From assembly GCA_001632435.1 (NCBI GenBank), contig KV423952.1, positions 151,334 to 215,333 of the forward strand: DNA of 64,000 nt, read 5' to 3'. This document shows positions 1 through 9,299 of the stretch, one piece after another. The position numbers and the translations under genes are program-made. The notes under the pieces were generated by a model. The model was not told the origin of the DNA and did not search any database. It saw only the letters and a list, made by a program, of their open reading frames with translations. The first letter of the stretch is position 1, and every line of letters begins with the position of its first letter. Source of the stretch: Calocera cornea HHB12733. Taxonomy: Eukaryota; Basidiomycota; Dacrymycetes; Dacrymycetales; Dacrymycetaceae.

Positions 1-148
1 ACGAGGGCGCATTCTTGATCGCACCCTCAACGAGCGAGACGACCTTGTCGTCGGAGACCGGGATCTTGTCGCTGAGTGTGTACACGGAGCGGCGGGCCTC
101 AATGGCCTTCATGAAGGCGGCGGATCCGGGAGCGGAGGTGGAGGACAT
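1..148 (-). CDS. nitroreductase-family protein, N-terminal fragment cut by window edge
   Basis: Reading the minus strand from the ATG at 148 gives about 49 residues beginning MSSTSAPGSAAF, followed by ARRSVYTLSDKIPV. This aligns almost residue for residue with the start of the complete nitroreductase at 8022-9191 (MSTTSAPGSAAF, LRRTVYTINDKIPV), so the two are paralogues on the same strand about 9 kb apart. The family (fungal Frm2/Hbn1-type nitroreductases) uses FMN and NAD(P)H and is linked to lipid signalling and oxidative stress. Only the N-terminal helix and the first FMN-contact segment are inside the window, so completeness cannot be judged. The start is supported by paralogue alignment. 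Confidence 0.85.
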   Translation of the reverse strand, partial: MSSTSAPGSAAFMKAIEARRSVYTLSDKIPVSDDKVVSLVEGAIKNAPS

Positions 149-308
149 TCTTGCGGGTCTGATGTCGGGGTGGGAGAACAGCTGGTACTTGCGAGTGATG
201 CGAGGTGCGGCTGTCAGAGGCCGGGGAAATGTGCGGAGGAGAATTCGTGCAGCAGCGTCCATATTTGTAGAGTGTACTCGGTGAAGTCGCGTACCCAGCT
301 GGTATGAT

Positions 309-450
309 CACGTCGACTAGTCCGCGGTGTAAGAAAAGATCTCACGTCGAGGCGCCCAGCGTGTGGAGAGATCTCACGTCGAGCAACCCACTGCCGTAGG
401 AAGATACCTCACGTCGAGCAGTCCAGCGTGTAGGAAGAGATCTCAGGCCT
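309..450. repeat. degenerate tandem repeat, four to five units of about 34 bp
   Basis: The core CACGTCGA recurs at 309, 343, 375 and 410. Each core is followed by a spacer resembling AGTCCAGCGTGTAGGAAGAG and then ATCT. A fifth decayed unit (AGAGATCTCAGG) ends near 450. Spacing is 34, 32 and 35 bp. The array lies 160-300 bp upstream of the nitroreductase start at 148, so it could be a promoter array, but no function is shown by sequence alone. Confidence 0.75.
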
Positions 451-2111
451 GCAAACGTAGTTTCTAGCGAAGAGCAGGCTAAGGCTTAGGCCAGGGGCGC
501 GGGAGACGTGCTCACACGCTGCCATATCGGGCCAGGCCTACTTATGTGTGCGAGGAAGTATACGTCAGCAATAGCAGCCGGTATGAGCTCTCGCATATTT
601 CCATCGCTGCCGGCTTGTTGACGAAAATGCTGCTGACCCGAGCTTCCGAACGCGCCGGTAACGGCAGAGCTTGGTAAGCAGTCTAGCGTCGCGTAATGCC
701 CCCTACGTCACGAGGCGCGGGAGGGTCGTTCCCACGCGAGTTTTTCTGGGACAAAGTTCGCGAACGATTTGCGGCTCTTGCGCTCATCCATTCATATCCC
801 ACCACTTTTCCCGACGGCCGTGCGGGAGGAAAGCGCGGTCAGCAGGCGCTGAGTCATCTTGCCGACTCGCCCGCCGGAAACGCGTGCGGCGACGGGGTCG
901 AGGCAGGACAGTGACTCGTAGCAGTACGCGCTACCGAGTGCCAGTGTGACACTACTAACGATTAAGTGCCGACCTTCCTGAAACGCACGCAACTACGAAG
1001 GAACCGAGGACCGCACACGGCAGCGCTATCAAGTACTGAGTGTCCCGAAACGCGTGCCGCGACGGGACCGAGGATACAGTACATCACAACACTACTACAG
1101 GAGGACCCGGGCTGGGGAGGTAACCCATGCATGGCGGAGGTCTAACCGAGTTACTCAGGCGATAGGCTGGGAGCCGAATAAAGTATCATCGCCAATCCGC
1201 GCCGAGCTCCTTCCACTCCCCTGAAGCTCCTGGTGACTACTCGACGCACCAGTTGACGTCTTTCGGTTCAAAAGCATGCATTGTCATTGCGATAGGATGC
1301 ACGGGTGTGTCTGAGAGCTTTGACTGTGGTAAGAAGGGTGCCAAAGACGTCTGACAAAAGTGTCCAAACGTCTGCTCACCTTAAGGGAACGGGTTGGTTA
1401 GTGACGCATGTGAAAGTGATGCTCTGACACTATGCTTGACCACATTGTGAGATCGTCAACTATGTACCACCTCCGTCCCCGGGTCAGCTCATGCCGAACA
1501 AGGGGGGATGCGTGACCGTGCCACTGCTACGCACTACGGAGTGTCGTTCCTGAGCGTCAACAGCTCCCCATCCGTCGGTTCGCCTCGTCTTAAATCTTAA
1601 TAAAAGTACGGTAGGGTACATTGTCGGACGCTTTTCGTATGGCGGTTAGGTGGGTGGGTGTGGGGACGCGCAGAGGTGGAGGGATACCACAGGCGCGAGG
1701 GGCGTGTCATGACGTTGTTCTTGATGTTGATGGTGATGGTGATGATATTGAGATGTGCTCTGCTGGTGCGTGCCGTGCCGTGCCGCTCCCTACAACCTAT
1801 GTATCAAGGTGGACGAAGCGGACGTAGGGTTGTCCGGATCGTACCGAGGGGTGCGAGGCGCGAGGGTACAGTAAGTCCAGTACTGTATTCAGCAGACTGA
1901 GGAGCGGGAAGGTCGCAGCTCGCCGCCGACGGGCACTACACGTGAAAGTTGATGATCTTCCTTGATGGATAGACCATATAGTACAGAATTGAGGTTGATG
2001 TTATGTACTGGTACAGTTCAGCACGCCGTCGTGGATTCGAGCCGCCTTGTTTCCCCCCTCCCTCTCCTCCCGCCCACCCGGGCACACGGCTCCTTGCTCC
2101 TCGCTCACGCC
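451..2111. other. intergenic stretch without a recognisable gene
   Basis: Both strands carry only short, compositionally driven open frames with no recognisable domain. A roughly 28-bp segment containing AAACGCGTGC and GCGACGGG occurs at 876-903 and again, slightly diverged, at 1046-1073. A short GATGGT-type simple repeat lies near 1725-1745. Nothing else stands out. Confidence 0.5.
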
Positions 2112-2570
2112 TCAAGCCATAAACGCCTTCCCAGCAGGCTGGCCGATCCTCCCGCCCCCGCCCACCTCCTTGCGTACCTTCCTCGCCCCCTCCTTCCCCT
2201 CCCGCTCGCGCTCGCGGTCCCGCCCGCGCAGGTCATGCTCCGAGAAGGAGTGGGAGCGCCTGCGCTCCCGCTGTTTCTCGCGCTCTTTTCTGGGCGGGGG
2301 AGGGGGAGGGGGAGGCGGGTGGTCGTCCGCTGCGGGGCTGGCGTTGGGAGCGGGAGGGGCATGGTCGCTAGGCGCCGGGCGCGGGTAGTCTGGCTTGGGG
2401 CTGTCTGCCGCCTGAGCTGGAGCGGGCCTACTGTCCTCCTGGTCAGTACACAGTACCGTACAGCCCCGAGCATGACAGGGAGGGGGTTCGGGGTTCGGAC
2501 GTACTCCGTATGAACCGGCTTGGGCCTGGGGGCGGAGAGGGAGAGCCTGCGGCCGGCTACTTTGACTGTG
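2112..2570 (-). CDS. possible terminal exon of an unrecognised basic, proline-rich protein
   Basis: One minus-strand frame stays open from about 2570 to a TGA at 2114-2112. Its C-terminal half looks protein-like rather than random: a run of nine prolines, then KEREKQRERRRSHSFSEHDL, a charged Arg/Glu/Lys stretch, and a hydrophobic-capped end GRIGQPAGKAFMA. A possible short intron with a CTGAC branch sequence sits near 2430-2475. No convincing in-frame ATG was found in the frame, so an upstream exon would be needed; an ATG near 2665 (minus) in an ACAATGG context is a candidate. I do not recognise the family. It may also be a chance open frame in GC-rich DNA. Confidence 0.3.
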   Translation of the reverse strand, partial: HSQSSRPQALPLRPQAQAGSYGVRPNPEPPPCHARGCTVLCTDQEDSRPAPAQAADSPKPDYPRPAPSDHAPPAPNASPAADDHPPPPPPPPPRKEREKQRERRRSHSFSEHDLRGRDREREREGKEGARKVRKEVGGGGRIGQPAGKAFMA

Positions 2571-3227
2571 GCCAGGTGAACGTCAGCTATATCTGTACAA
2601 CATCGGTCTGCGGGAAGAGGGGCGGACGTGCGGGTGGATGCGGCATTGCGGTTGCCATTGTTGGTTCGCTGTGAGGAGGTTGGGGAGGCTGCAGGTTCAG
2701 AGCGTTGGGGATGAAGAACGTTGGTCGTGAAGGAGAGCAGGCAGAGCAGTCGAGAGCCCCAGCCAGCTCACCTGGCCCCCCCCGCCCCAACGATCTCTGG
2801 GTCCGTCCCAGCATAGCAACGCCCAACTGAAGCTGCGGGGCACGAGACCTGCCAGTGAGTTCTGCCTGTGGGGCCGGTCTCGTGCCCAATTGCGGGGTAA
2901 GGCGCAGCGCACGTGATTCCCCCCATGTGGGGGGGCACGGGCCCGCAGGTCACGGGCTCAGGCTCGCCCATGGGAAGCTTATTCGTGGGACGTGGTTGAG
3001 AGCGGGAAGCTTATTCGGGTTGGGAGTGGGGGCGGTGACTCGCGTGAGGCGAGGTTGGTCAAGTGTCCTCGGCACTCACACGTACTGTCACTGAGCTTGC
3101 ACCACCCGCGCGTGTAAGAGAACACAGAACTACCGTCTACTTTCGATTCATCCAGCATTGTATGAGATACATTATTGATTGCCCCTTCTCCCCTGCCCCT
3201 CTCCCCCATCTATGTACTGCACCCGCC
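2571..3227. other. intergenic or 5-prime region of the weak ORF, nothing firm
   Basis: GC-rich sequence with several mutually exclusive short open frames. Apart from the possible upstream exon of the 2112-2570 frame, I see no domain, RNA gene or repeat. Confidence 0.4.
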
Positions 3228-4209
3228 CTACTCCTTCTTGGGCATCCTCCCGCCCTCATGCCTCCACCCCAGCACCCTCTCCGCCTTCTCACTAGTATAG
3301 AACGGGCTGTCCCCTCCGACCTGGCCCCTGATCTCCGCCAGCGGGTGGTACGTGCTCGCCAGCACGCGCGCGTCGTGTCCCTCAGCCCTATGGCTGTCCC
3401 CGACGATGTTGACGACCTCGTGCCCTCCGCCCTCGCGCTCGAGCGCAAGCAGGAACGCCCGCGCGGCACTGGCGTCGTTCACCCAGCCCCACAGGTCCCG
3501 CCCGGCCCGCGCAACCCACTCCGCAGGAATCGTCTTCTGCGGCACGACGTGGTGCAGCCGCAGGGTGGTGATCGTCAGCGCCGGGTACGCGCGCGAGACG
3601 GCGTCGCCCTGCAGCTCGACGATGGCCTTGCTCAGCGAGTACGCGTCGGCGGCCTTGATCGGGTGTGTCTCGTCGATCGGGAAGAAGTCGTACTGCGGCT
3701 CGTGCGGAGAGTACACACCGCCGATCGCGTTGATGCTGCCCCCAGCCAATCCCGTCAGCAAGCGCTCAAAGTTCCCAGCTGCCACGCGAGGTGCGAGCAC
3801 AGTAAGTGGTAGGTAGGAACAGCGCGCACCTGCCCGCCATAGCCACGGCCTTGACGCCCGCCTCGGCCGCCGCCTGCAGAGCGTTAAAGCTGAGCTGCAC
3901 ATTGGTGTTATGCACGAGCGCCGCGCTCTCCCCATCGCTCCACTTATCCTTGATCAGCCCGGGGATGCCCGCAAGGTGGATGAGCCCGTCCGCGCCCTGC
4001 AGCGCGGCGGCGTACGCGCGGTAGTCGAGCAGGTCGACGGCGCGGTGCTCGACGCGGTGCGCGTGGAGGTGGGGGTCGACGGCGCGCTCGGGGGAGGAGG
4101 CCGGCAGGGCCTTGTCAAGGCAGAGAAGGGTGTGCGAGGTGTGCTCCAGGGCGTAGGCTAGGATCGCCTGCCCGACACCGCCCGAGGAGCCCGCGAGGAC
4201 GACTTTCAT
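3228..4209 (-). CDS. NAD-dependent epimerase/dehydratase (extended SDR) family protein
   Basis: Exons complement(3228..3735, 3830..4209) give 295 aa. The 94-bp intron (GTGCGC donor, GCTGAC branch, CAG acceptor) is placed where splicing restores the family sequence MAGSINAIGGVYSP. The N-terminus MKVVLAGSSGGVGQ contains the Rossmann glycine motif GxxGxxG. DGLIHLAGIP (about residues 80-89) is the usual HLAG element. The active-site YxxxK is visible as DAYSLSKAIVE, about residue 165. The length fits extended short-chain dehydrogenases acting on nucleotide sugars or related carbonyl substrates; the substrate cannot be read from sequence. It lies head-to-tail with the Rds1-like gene, 563 bp downstream of that gene's stop. 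The ATG at 4209 is chosen because it directly precedes the beta-strand of the Rossmann fold. Confidence 0.9.
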
Positions 4210-4772
4210 CTTGGTTTGGGTGGGGGAATGCGGGGATGAGGTGCGGGAGGAGAGGGGGGATACAGTCCCAGTCCCAGTCCCTGGACGTACTGTGCGTGCA
4301 GAGGAGGAGGATATCGGGTACGTGCGCGCGCTTCTTGGCTGCTCACCGTGCGGCGTGCGGCGTGCGGCGTTCGCTGCCCGCCGCCAAAGATTCGTCAGAG
4401 CCCTGACGGCCCTCGCATTCACACTGGGCACAACGCGCGGAGAATCGCTGCGGATCAATGGATCGGGGAAACCCTCGGGCTCGGGCCGAGTGCCGGTGCA
4501 TTGCCTAGCATTAGCATTCGCATCGATTGCTGGGCAGGGGGACGGCAAGCTTGTTGTCCCCTTTGTTCGGCAGGGCTGGGCAGGGACGCACGCGGAATTG
4601 TCGGGATGCCGTGGGAGATAGATGAGCCTGCATTGCTGTCTTTCTACATATGTCTGTACAGTGTACACTACAGTGGTACATGGCGGCAACACAGCCCAAG
4701 TCCCAGTCCGTGCCACACCCCTTTCTGCAGCCTCCACCCCGCCCGCACCAACCGTCCTCGCGAGCAGCCAGC
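4210..4772. other. intergenic, probable promoter of the epimerase gene
   Basis: 563 bp between the Rds1-like stop and the epimerase start, both on the minus strand. It contains TGTACAGTGTACA-like inverted repeats near 4655-4680 and otherwise only short chance frames. Confidence 0.5.
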
Positions 4773-6067
4773 TCAGCCGCTCTGGAACATCGCCGGCCCC
4801 GCGACGACGTGCGCGTTCAGCAGGGACAGGTTGTACGGCGTCACGTGCAGGTCGCTGTCTGTGATCAGCACGAACATCGTGTCGTTCACGAGGGGGTCGA
4901 AGTACCCCTGGATGTCGAACACGGAGCCGTTGGGCTGGTAGGTGTCTGACACGCATACCGCTATCAGTATGTGCAGCTCGAGCAACGGGAACGGGGGAGG
5001 GAAGGACGCACAGGCACTGTCCTCGGAGATCGCGTGTAGCGGCGTGTACGTCGTGTTGAGCTGCGAGATCCACGCGGCGAACTTGGGCTCGCCCGCGCTG
5101 GACGAGGTCGTGTACGCGTCGTCCGGGCCCACCTTCTTGCCCGGCTTCTCCCACTCGAACGTCACTTTCATACCGGGGTAGGAGAGCGCGGTCCGGTTGT
5201 GTGTTATCGCCGGCGGGTAGGCCGGGTTCGGTCCCGAGGGGTTGTTCTACCCATGCGCGGTTAAGAAAGGCACAAGTTACGGAAGGAGAGGGGAAGCGCA
5301 CGGTGATGTTCAGCGCGGGGAAGTTCTGCCACTCGATCCTGGGATTCTCCTTCGGGCAGCTCGCTAGATACGGCGCCAACAGCGTCCACGCCATGCTCTG
5401 CGTGATGGCGCTCTCGAACCACACGGGCATGGGGAACAGCCCCTCGAACTGGCGGAAGATCATCTGTTGCCGCGCCTCGGTCGTGATACTCTGCAGGAGG
5501 AGCTGGGCGGCGGGGCGCGAGTTGAGGTGCGGAAGGAAGCCGTACACGCCCGACTCGCCGAACCGCGTCAGCTTCTGGCAGAAGTCGACGTACTCCGGGA
5601 CGGTCGTGAACGGGTACGTGTAGTTGCATTCCTTCGCGGCGTGGGCTGCGGATAGGTCAGTATGAGGAGCTCCATGCAGAGGATGTGGCTCACGCCCGAG
5701 CATGTCCGTGATGAGTTGCGCGTGCCCGCGCTCTTGCTCGGCCATGAACTCGATGAGCTCTCGGTCCTCGCTGTTCATCCCAGCATCCAGGAAGTCTTGC
5801 AGTGTGAACATTTCGAGTCCCTTGTAGAACAGATCGAGCTCGATCCATTCCTGGTTCAGCTGGAGCGTGCGTCAGCACGAGTGTGAGAGGTGAGGAAGAA
5901 GAACAGACGGCGAGGTTAAGCGACTGGAAGTCGAACTGCGAGTACGGCTCATACTTGGGAGGCGGAGAGTCGGGAGACACTCCAACTCCGCCTGGAGGCG
6001 TGTAAGGAGGCGTGGGCCACGCACCGGCGAGGAGAGCGGTCCCGATAAGAGTGAGCGCGGCAAGCAT
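4773..6067 (-). CDS. Rds1-like secreted protein with ferritin-like domain
   Basis: Five exons, complement(4773..4945, 5018..5246, 5302..5645, 5694..5859, 5909..6067), encode 356 aa with all phases consistent; introns are 72, 55, 48 and 49 bp. The 48-bp intron 5646-5693 is a multiple of three and reads through, but removing it joins DMLG to PHAAKECNYTYPF as in the family. The N-terminus (MLAALTLIGTALLAGAWP) is a signal peptide. The ferritin-like fold covers about residues 50-230, with FMAEQERGHAQLI and TEARQQMIFRQFEG as helical metal-site-like segments. The C-terminal part is beta-rich with NxT/S sites (NITN, LNTTYT, VNDTM). Homologues include S. pombe Rds1, which is stress- and starvation-induced, and plant desiccation-related proteins. 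A TATA box lies upstream at 6136. Confidence 0.9.
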
Positions 6068-6135
6068 GTTGGGCTGACGGAGTTGTTGAAGGATGGAGGG
6101 GTGAGTTGGAAGACATGAATCAGCCCAACGAGCGG

Positions 6136-6143
6136 TTTATATA
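6136..6143 (-). promoter_or_regulatory. TATA box of the Rds1-like gene
   Basis: TATATAAA on the minus strand, about 70 bp upstream of the start codon at 6067, a normal distance for a fungal gene with a short leader. Recognised by sequence only. Confidence 0.6.
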
Positions 6144-6149
6144 TTCATG

Positions 6150-8021
6150 GTGACTGGGTGCAGTCAACGGCGCTGCTCAGCCAGGGGCGAAATGCGGTTG
6201 AACTGTCGCTCCGAGGAGAGATATATGATCAGTGCGAGCTAAGCAAGTCTGCGCCGGTGGAACAGCAGTCATCCAATGACTGCAGACGTGCTCCGCACCT
6301 CGATAATATGACGACATAGTAGGCCCAGTGCAGCACAAGCCGAAGTTGCCGACCAGTCCAGAGAGGCGAACAGACGCCCGCTGCTCGAGGACACGAGGAT
6401 CCGCAGCATCACCAGTCATTAGCAGCACGCATACTGCTTTCGATGGGATGCCTTTCCGTTCGGGGTTATGGAAACGATCCAAAGCCGACCAGAGAGTTGG
6501 TGCGAGATGCATAGCAGGAAGATGTCCATCATTTCGGAAGAGTGGAACGGCCGATAGCGGAGAGACAGCCACCGCATGTCGGCATCGGCGGAATGCAGAA
6601 GCTACGAAGCTTGATCTTTGATCTTCAGCAATGGTGCAGCTGCGATGATATTGTTGCGCCAGCTTACCGGTGAGAGAAAGCTTGTGTAATGGGTGCAATG
6701 CGACAACTCCGAGCCTTGAGGTGACGATCCGTGCCCGCCATACTGCCTGTTTCGACGAAGAAACATACAGGCATACAGGTCGTCGATCGGGAAGCGTAGT
6801 GGGCTTCGATCGCGTGGCCATCAGTCTTCCCCGTTCTTCGTTCATAACCTTCCGTCTGCCGTCTTCCGATCGATCCGAAGAGGAGTTTTGTTCTTGCGCC
6901 AGCTGCCTCAAATAGCCCGGCGCATCTTCCTCCAATAAGAACATCGCTCCGGGTCTCAGGATGTCGCTGGACCGAGCAATGGGGGTTCTAGAGCATCTCC
7001 GCCGATCTGCAGCCAGCAGATGCGCATATACAAGAAGTGGGCCGGTCGACAAGCGCCAGTAGTAAGCCTGTTGCGTGCTTGATGAAGCCGCCGTTGTGTT
7101 CCTTGAGCGCTTGCTTCATGAGCAGTTTGAGCGCACTTGTCGATCTTTGGGAACATTCGGCCAGCTGGCCATGGCGTTTACTCAGCGTTTGGCCCTCGGG
7201 GGTGCCCGCGAGTGATCACGAGGCGGATCACGGAGCCTCCACCTACGAAAGATTAACGCCGAGCGATGCTGAAGATAGGTTTCGTACCGATACAGTGCAA
7301 GATCGGCTCCTACGGGCTCGGATGCGAGGAAGCGAGAGACGTGGCACAGTCGCATCTCGCTCGCGAGTGCTCGCTTGTTGAGCACCTATCGCACGGCTGC
7401 GATTACGCGTCACAGAGCGGCATACCTTCATATCTTAGACTATGAATGTAAGATGAGGGCACTTTGCTCGTCATCGTCGATCCATGGATTCGCCTGGTCG
7501 AAAAGTACCTTGCTCGGGACCGGCATCCCGTTGGATCGCTGGACTTGCCGTTTCGGGCTTGGATGGAAGTTTGACTGTCGTACGAGGGCTGTTCAGCTCT
7601 GACGAAGCACTAGTGCATCTTTGCGGTACTCGCGGGGCCTAGACTTGGGACTCGGATTGCAATAAATAGATCGGTAAGATGGGTGTAGAATACATGGGCG
7701 GAAGGAGTGTCCATAGCATGCTGAGGTCGTGGTCGCCGGCCGCGGGCCACGACGCGTAGTAGTAGGTCTCTGGCGCGTAGCTGGTGGCGATGCAGCCTGT
7801 TGGGCACGTGCACCGGCAAAGCCCGCTAGGAGCAATCCACCGGCATGTCTGCTTGTGTGCTTGCAATTCTCTTTGGTTCTGCTTCGTGGAGCTAAACGAG
7901 ATCAAGCCCCTAGCTGGGCTTTCACCCATGTAGTATTCCAACACGTTTCCATTTGATACTGTCGGAAGTCTCGTACTGTCTCTAGCTTACCTTGCTACGA
8001 GTCTCTGTTGATGCCCATCAG
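6150..8021. other. 1.9-kb stretch without a recognisable gene
   Basis: Several open frames of 60-290 codons occur on both strands, the longest on minus 6177-7052, but none has domain-like composition or splice-consistent neighbours. A Cys-containing frame on minus 7639-7944 has a protein-like middle (LCRCTCPTGC) but no homology I can recognise. It could be decayed transposon DNA; no terminal repeats or target duplications were seen. Confidence 0.4.
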
Positions 8022-9191
8022 TTACTTCCCGAACACCTTGACGCGCTCCTCGAGGGAGTTGAACGTCTTCTCACCCGCCGGTGCGGTGGCCTCACCGAAG
8101 GGCATCTGCGCAGCCAGAGCCCACGTGATGGGGAGCTTGAACTCATCGCGGACCTTCTCGTCGATGAGAGGGTTGTAGTGCTGTTACTGGGTTACAGTCG
8201 ACTCTGTCTAAGCCGATGACGTCGGGAAGGGGGGGTTGCTATCGACTTAGAGAGAGTATCAGTATGCGGAGCTCGGACTTAATGGCTTGGAGCCTGAAAT
8301 AAGTCACATGATCTCGGACATAAGCCTTTTTAAGTCACATGACAATGACAATAAGCTGCTTAAAGTAAGCATATGCATACTTACTCATGCCTTATGGTGC
8401 CAAATAAGCGCAAAGCCATTTGGATGCAGAGACAGGGTCTGCAATGACGCGTACGGCTCCTTTTCTCTTCTCCAGGAACTTCCAGAAGTCCGGCCTCGGC
8501 TCCGAGATCCCCGGAAGAACTCTCTCTAAGCCAATAATACTAGGACAACACCGCGATCTGGGTATTGCGTATTGGATTATAAGGCGGAAGCAATTCCCCC
8601 CCTTTCCCAAGTCGGGAAGGGCCAAATCGTATCGGCTTAGAGAGGATATCGGCTTAGAGAGTATCGGCTTAGACAGAGTCGACTGTAGCATCTAGTACAT
8701 AGAGCATAAGGATAGAGACGCACCTGGAGGGAAGCGGAGATGCCCTCGTTGGCAAGCGCAGTCCAAACGATGAACTGGGCCATAGCACTCGCGTGCTGGC
8801 TGAACTCAGGGAAGCGGTCCTGGTACAGGGGGGACATTTCCTGCATGGCCTTGACAGAGGCCTGATCCTCGAAGAAGAGAACGGTCCCGTGGCCAGCTTT
8901 GAAGCAGCCGTTGACCTTGCCTTCGCTCTTGGGGTACTCCTCTTCGGGAACAATCGGCTTGAGGATCGCGAGGACTATCTCCCAGAGCTTCTTGTGATCC
9001 TCGCCGAAGAGAACGACAGCGCGGGAAGACTGGGAGTTGAACGACGACGGGCCGTGCTTGATCGCAGCCTCAACGATCTCGACGATCTTCTCATCGGGTA
9101 CGGGGATCTTGTCGTTGATGGTGTATACGGTACGGCGGAGCTGGATGGCTTTCAGGAAGGCAGCAGAGCCGGGAGCGGAGGTGGTCGACAT
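8022..9191 (-). CDS. nitroreductase-family protein (Frm2/Hbn1-like) with MITE-bearing intron
   Basis: Two exons, complement(8022..8180, 8724..9191), encode 208 aa, the usual length for fungal Hbn1/Frm2-type nitroreductases. Visible family features are KAIQLRRTVYTI near the N-terminus (FMN phosphate region), HGPSSFNSQSSRAVVLFG (about residues 47-64), FFEDQASV, and the C-terminal HYNPLIDEKVRDEFKLP with WALAAQMPFGE. Splicing joins ISASLQ to HYNPLI in phase 0. The intron is 543 bp, of which 491 bp plus a TA duplication are a MITE; without it the intron would be exactly 50 bp, so the gene probably remains functional. It is a paralogue of the gene at the left edge. TATAAATA lies about 100 bp upstream. 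Confidence 0.93.
8195..8685. mobile_element. 491-bp MITE of Tc1/mariner-pogo type, TA target duplication
   Basis: Perfect 25-bp inverted ends including the TA: 8193-8217 begins TACAGTCGACTCTGTC, and 8663-8687 is its exact reverse complement. The TA at 8193-8194 and 8686-8687 is the likely target duplication. Subterminal copies of ATCGGCTTAGAGAG follow the right end (about 8631, 8648) and degenerate forms the left end (about 8256). There is no transposase frame, so it is non-autonomous. TA duplication with a CAGT start is typical of Tc1/mariner and pogo-like elements; assignment to pogo is inference. It is inserted in the nitroreductase intron, at the branch-point TA. Confidence 0.92.
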
Positions 9192-9291
9192 TCTGGCAGA
9201 GTGAGAGGTAGAAGAGGATTCAGAATCTGGGGCGAACTGGGCGGGGCTCGTTAAGCGGATGGGGGATACATGTAAGAGTCGTTAAGCCACA

Positions 9292-9299
9292 TATTTATA
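9292..9299 (-). promoter_or_regulatory. TATA box of the complete nitroreductase gene
   Basis: TATAAATA on the minus strand, about 100 bp upstream of the ATG at 9191. Sequence recognition only. Confidence 0.55.

Noticed and set aside
1962..2513. 183-codon frame on the plus strand, overlapping the possible minus exon
   Set aside because: Composition follows the complementary Arg/Glu-rich frame (Leu/Pro-rich shadow) and has no start context or homology.
3766..5811. Single 681-codon minus-strand frame joining the Rds1-like and epimerase genes
   Set aside because: It would need translation of introns in the wrong frame and of the intergenic spacer; the two genes each close in phase with normal introns and their own start and stop.
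6177..7052. 291-codon open frame on the minus strand
   Set aside because: No domain-like stretches, unusual composition, no splice-consistent extension; likely chance or decayed DNA.
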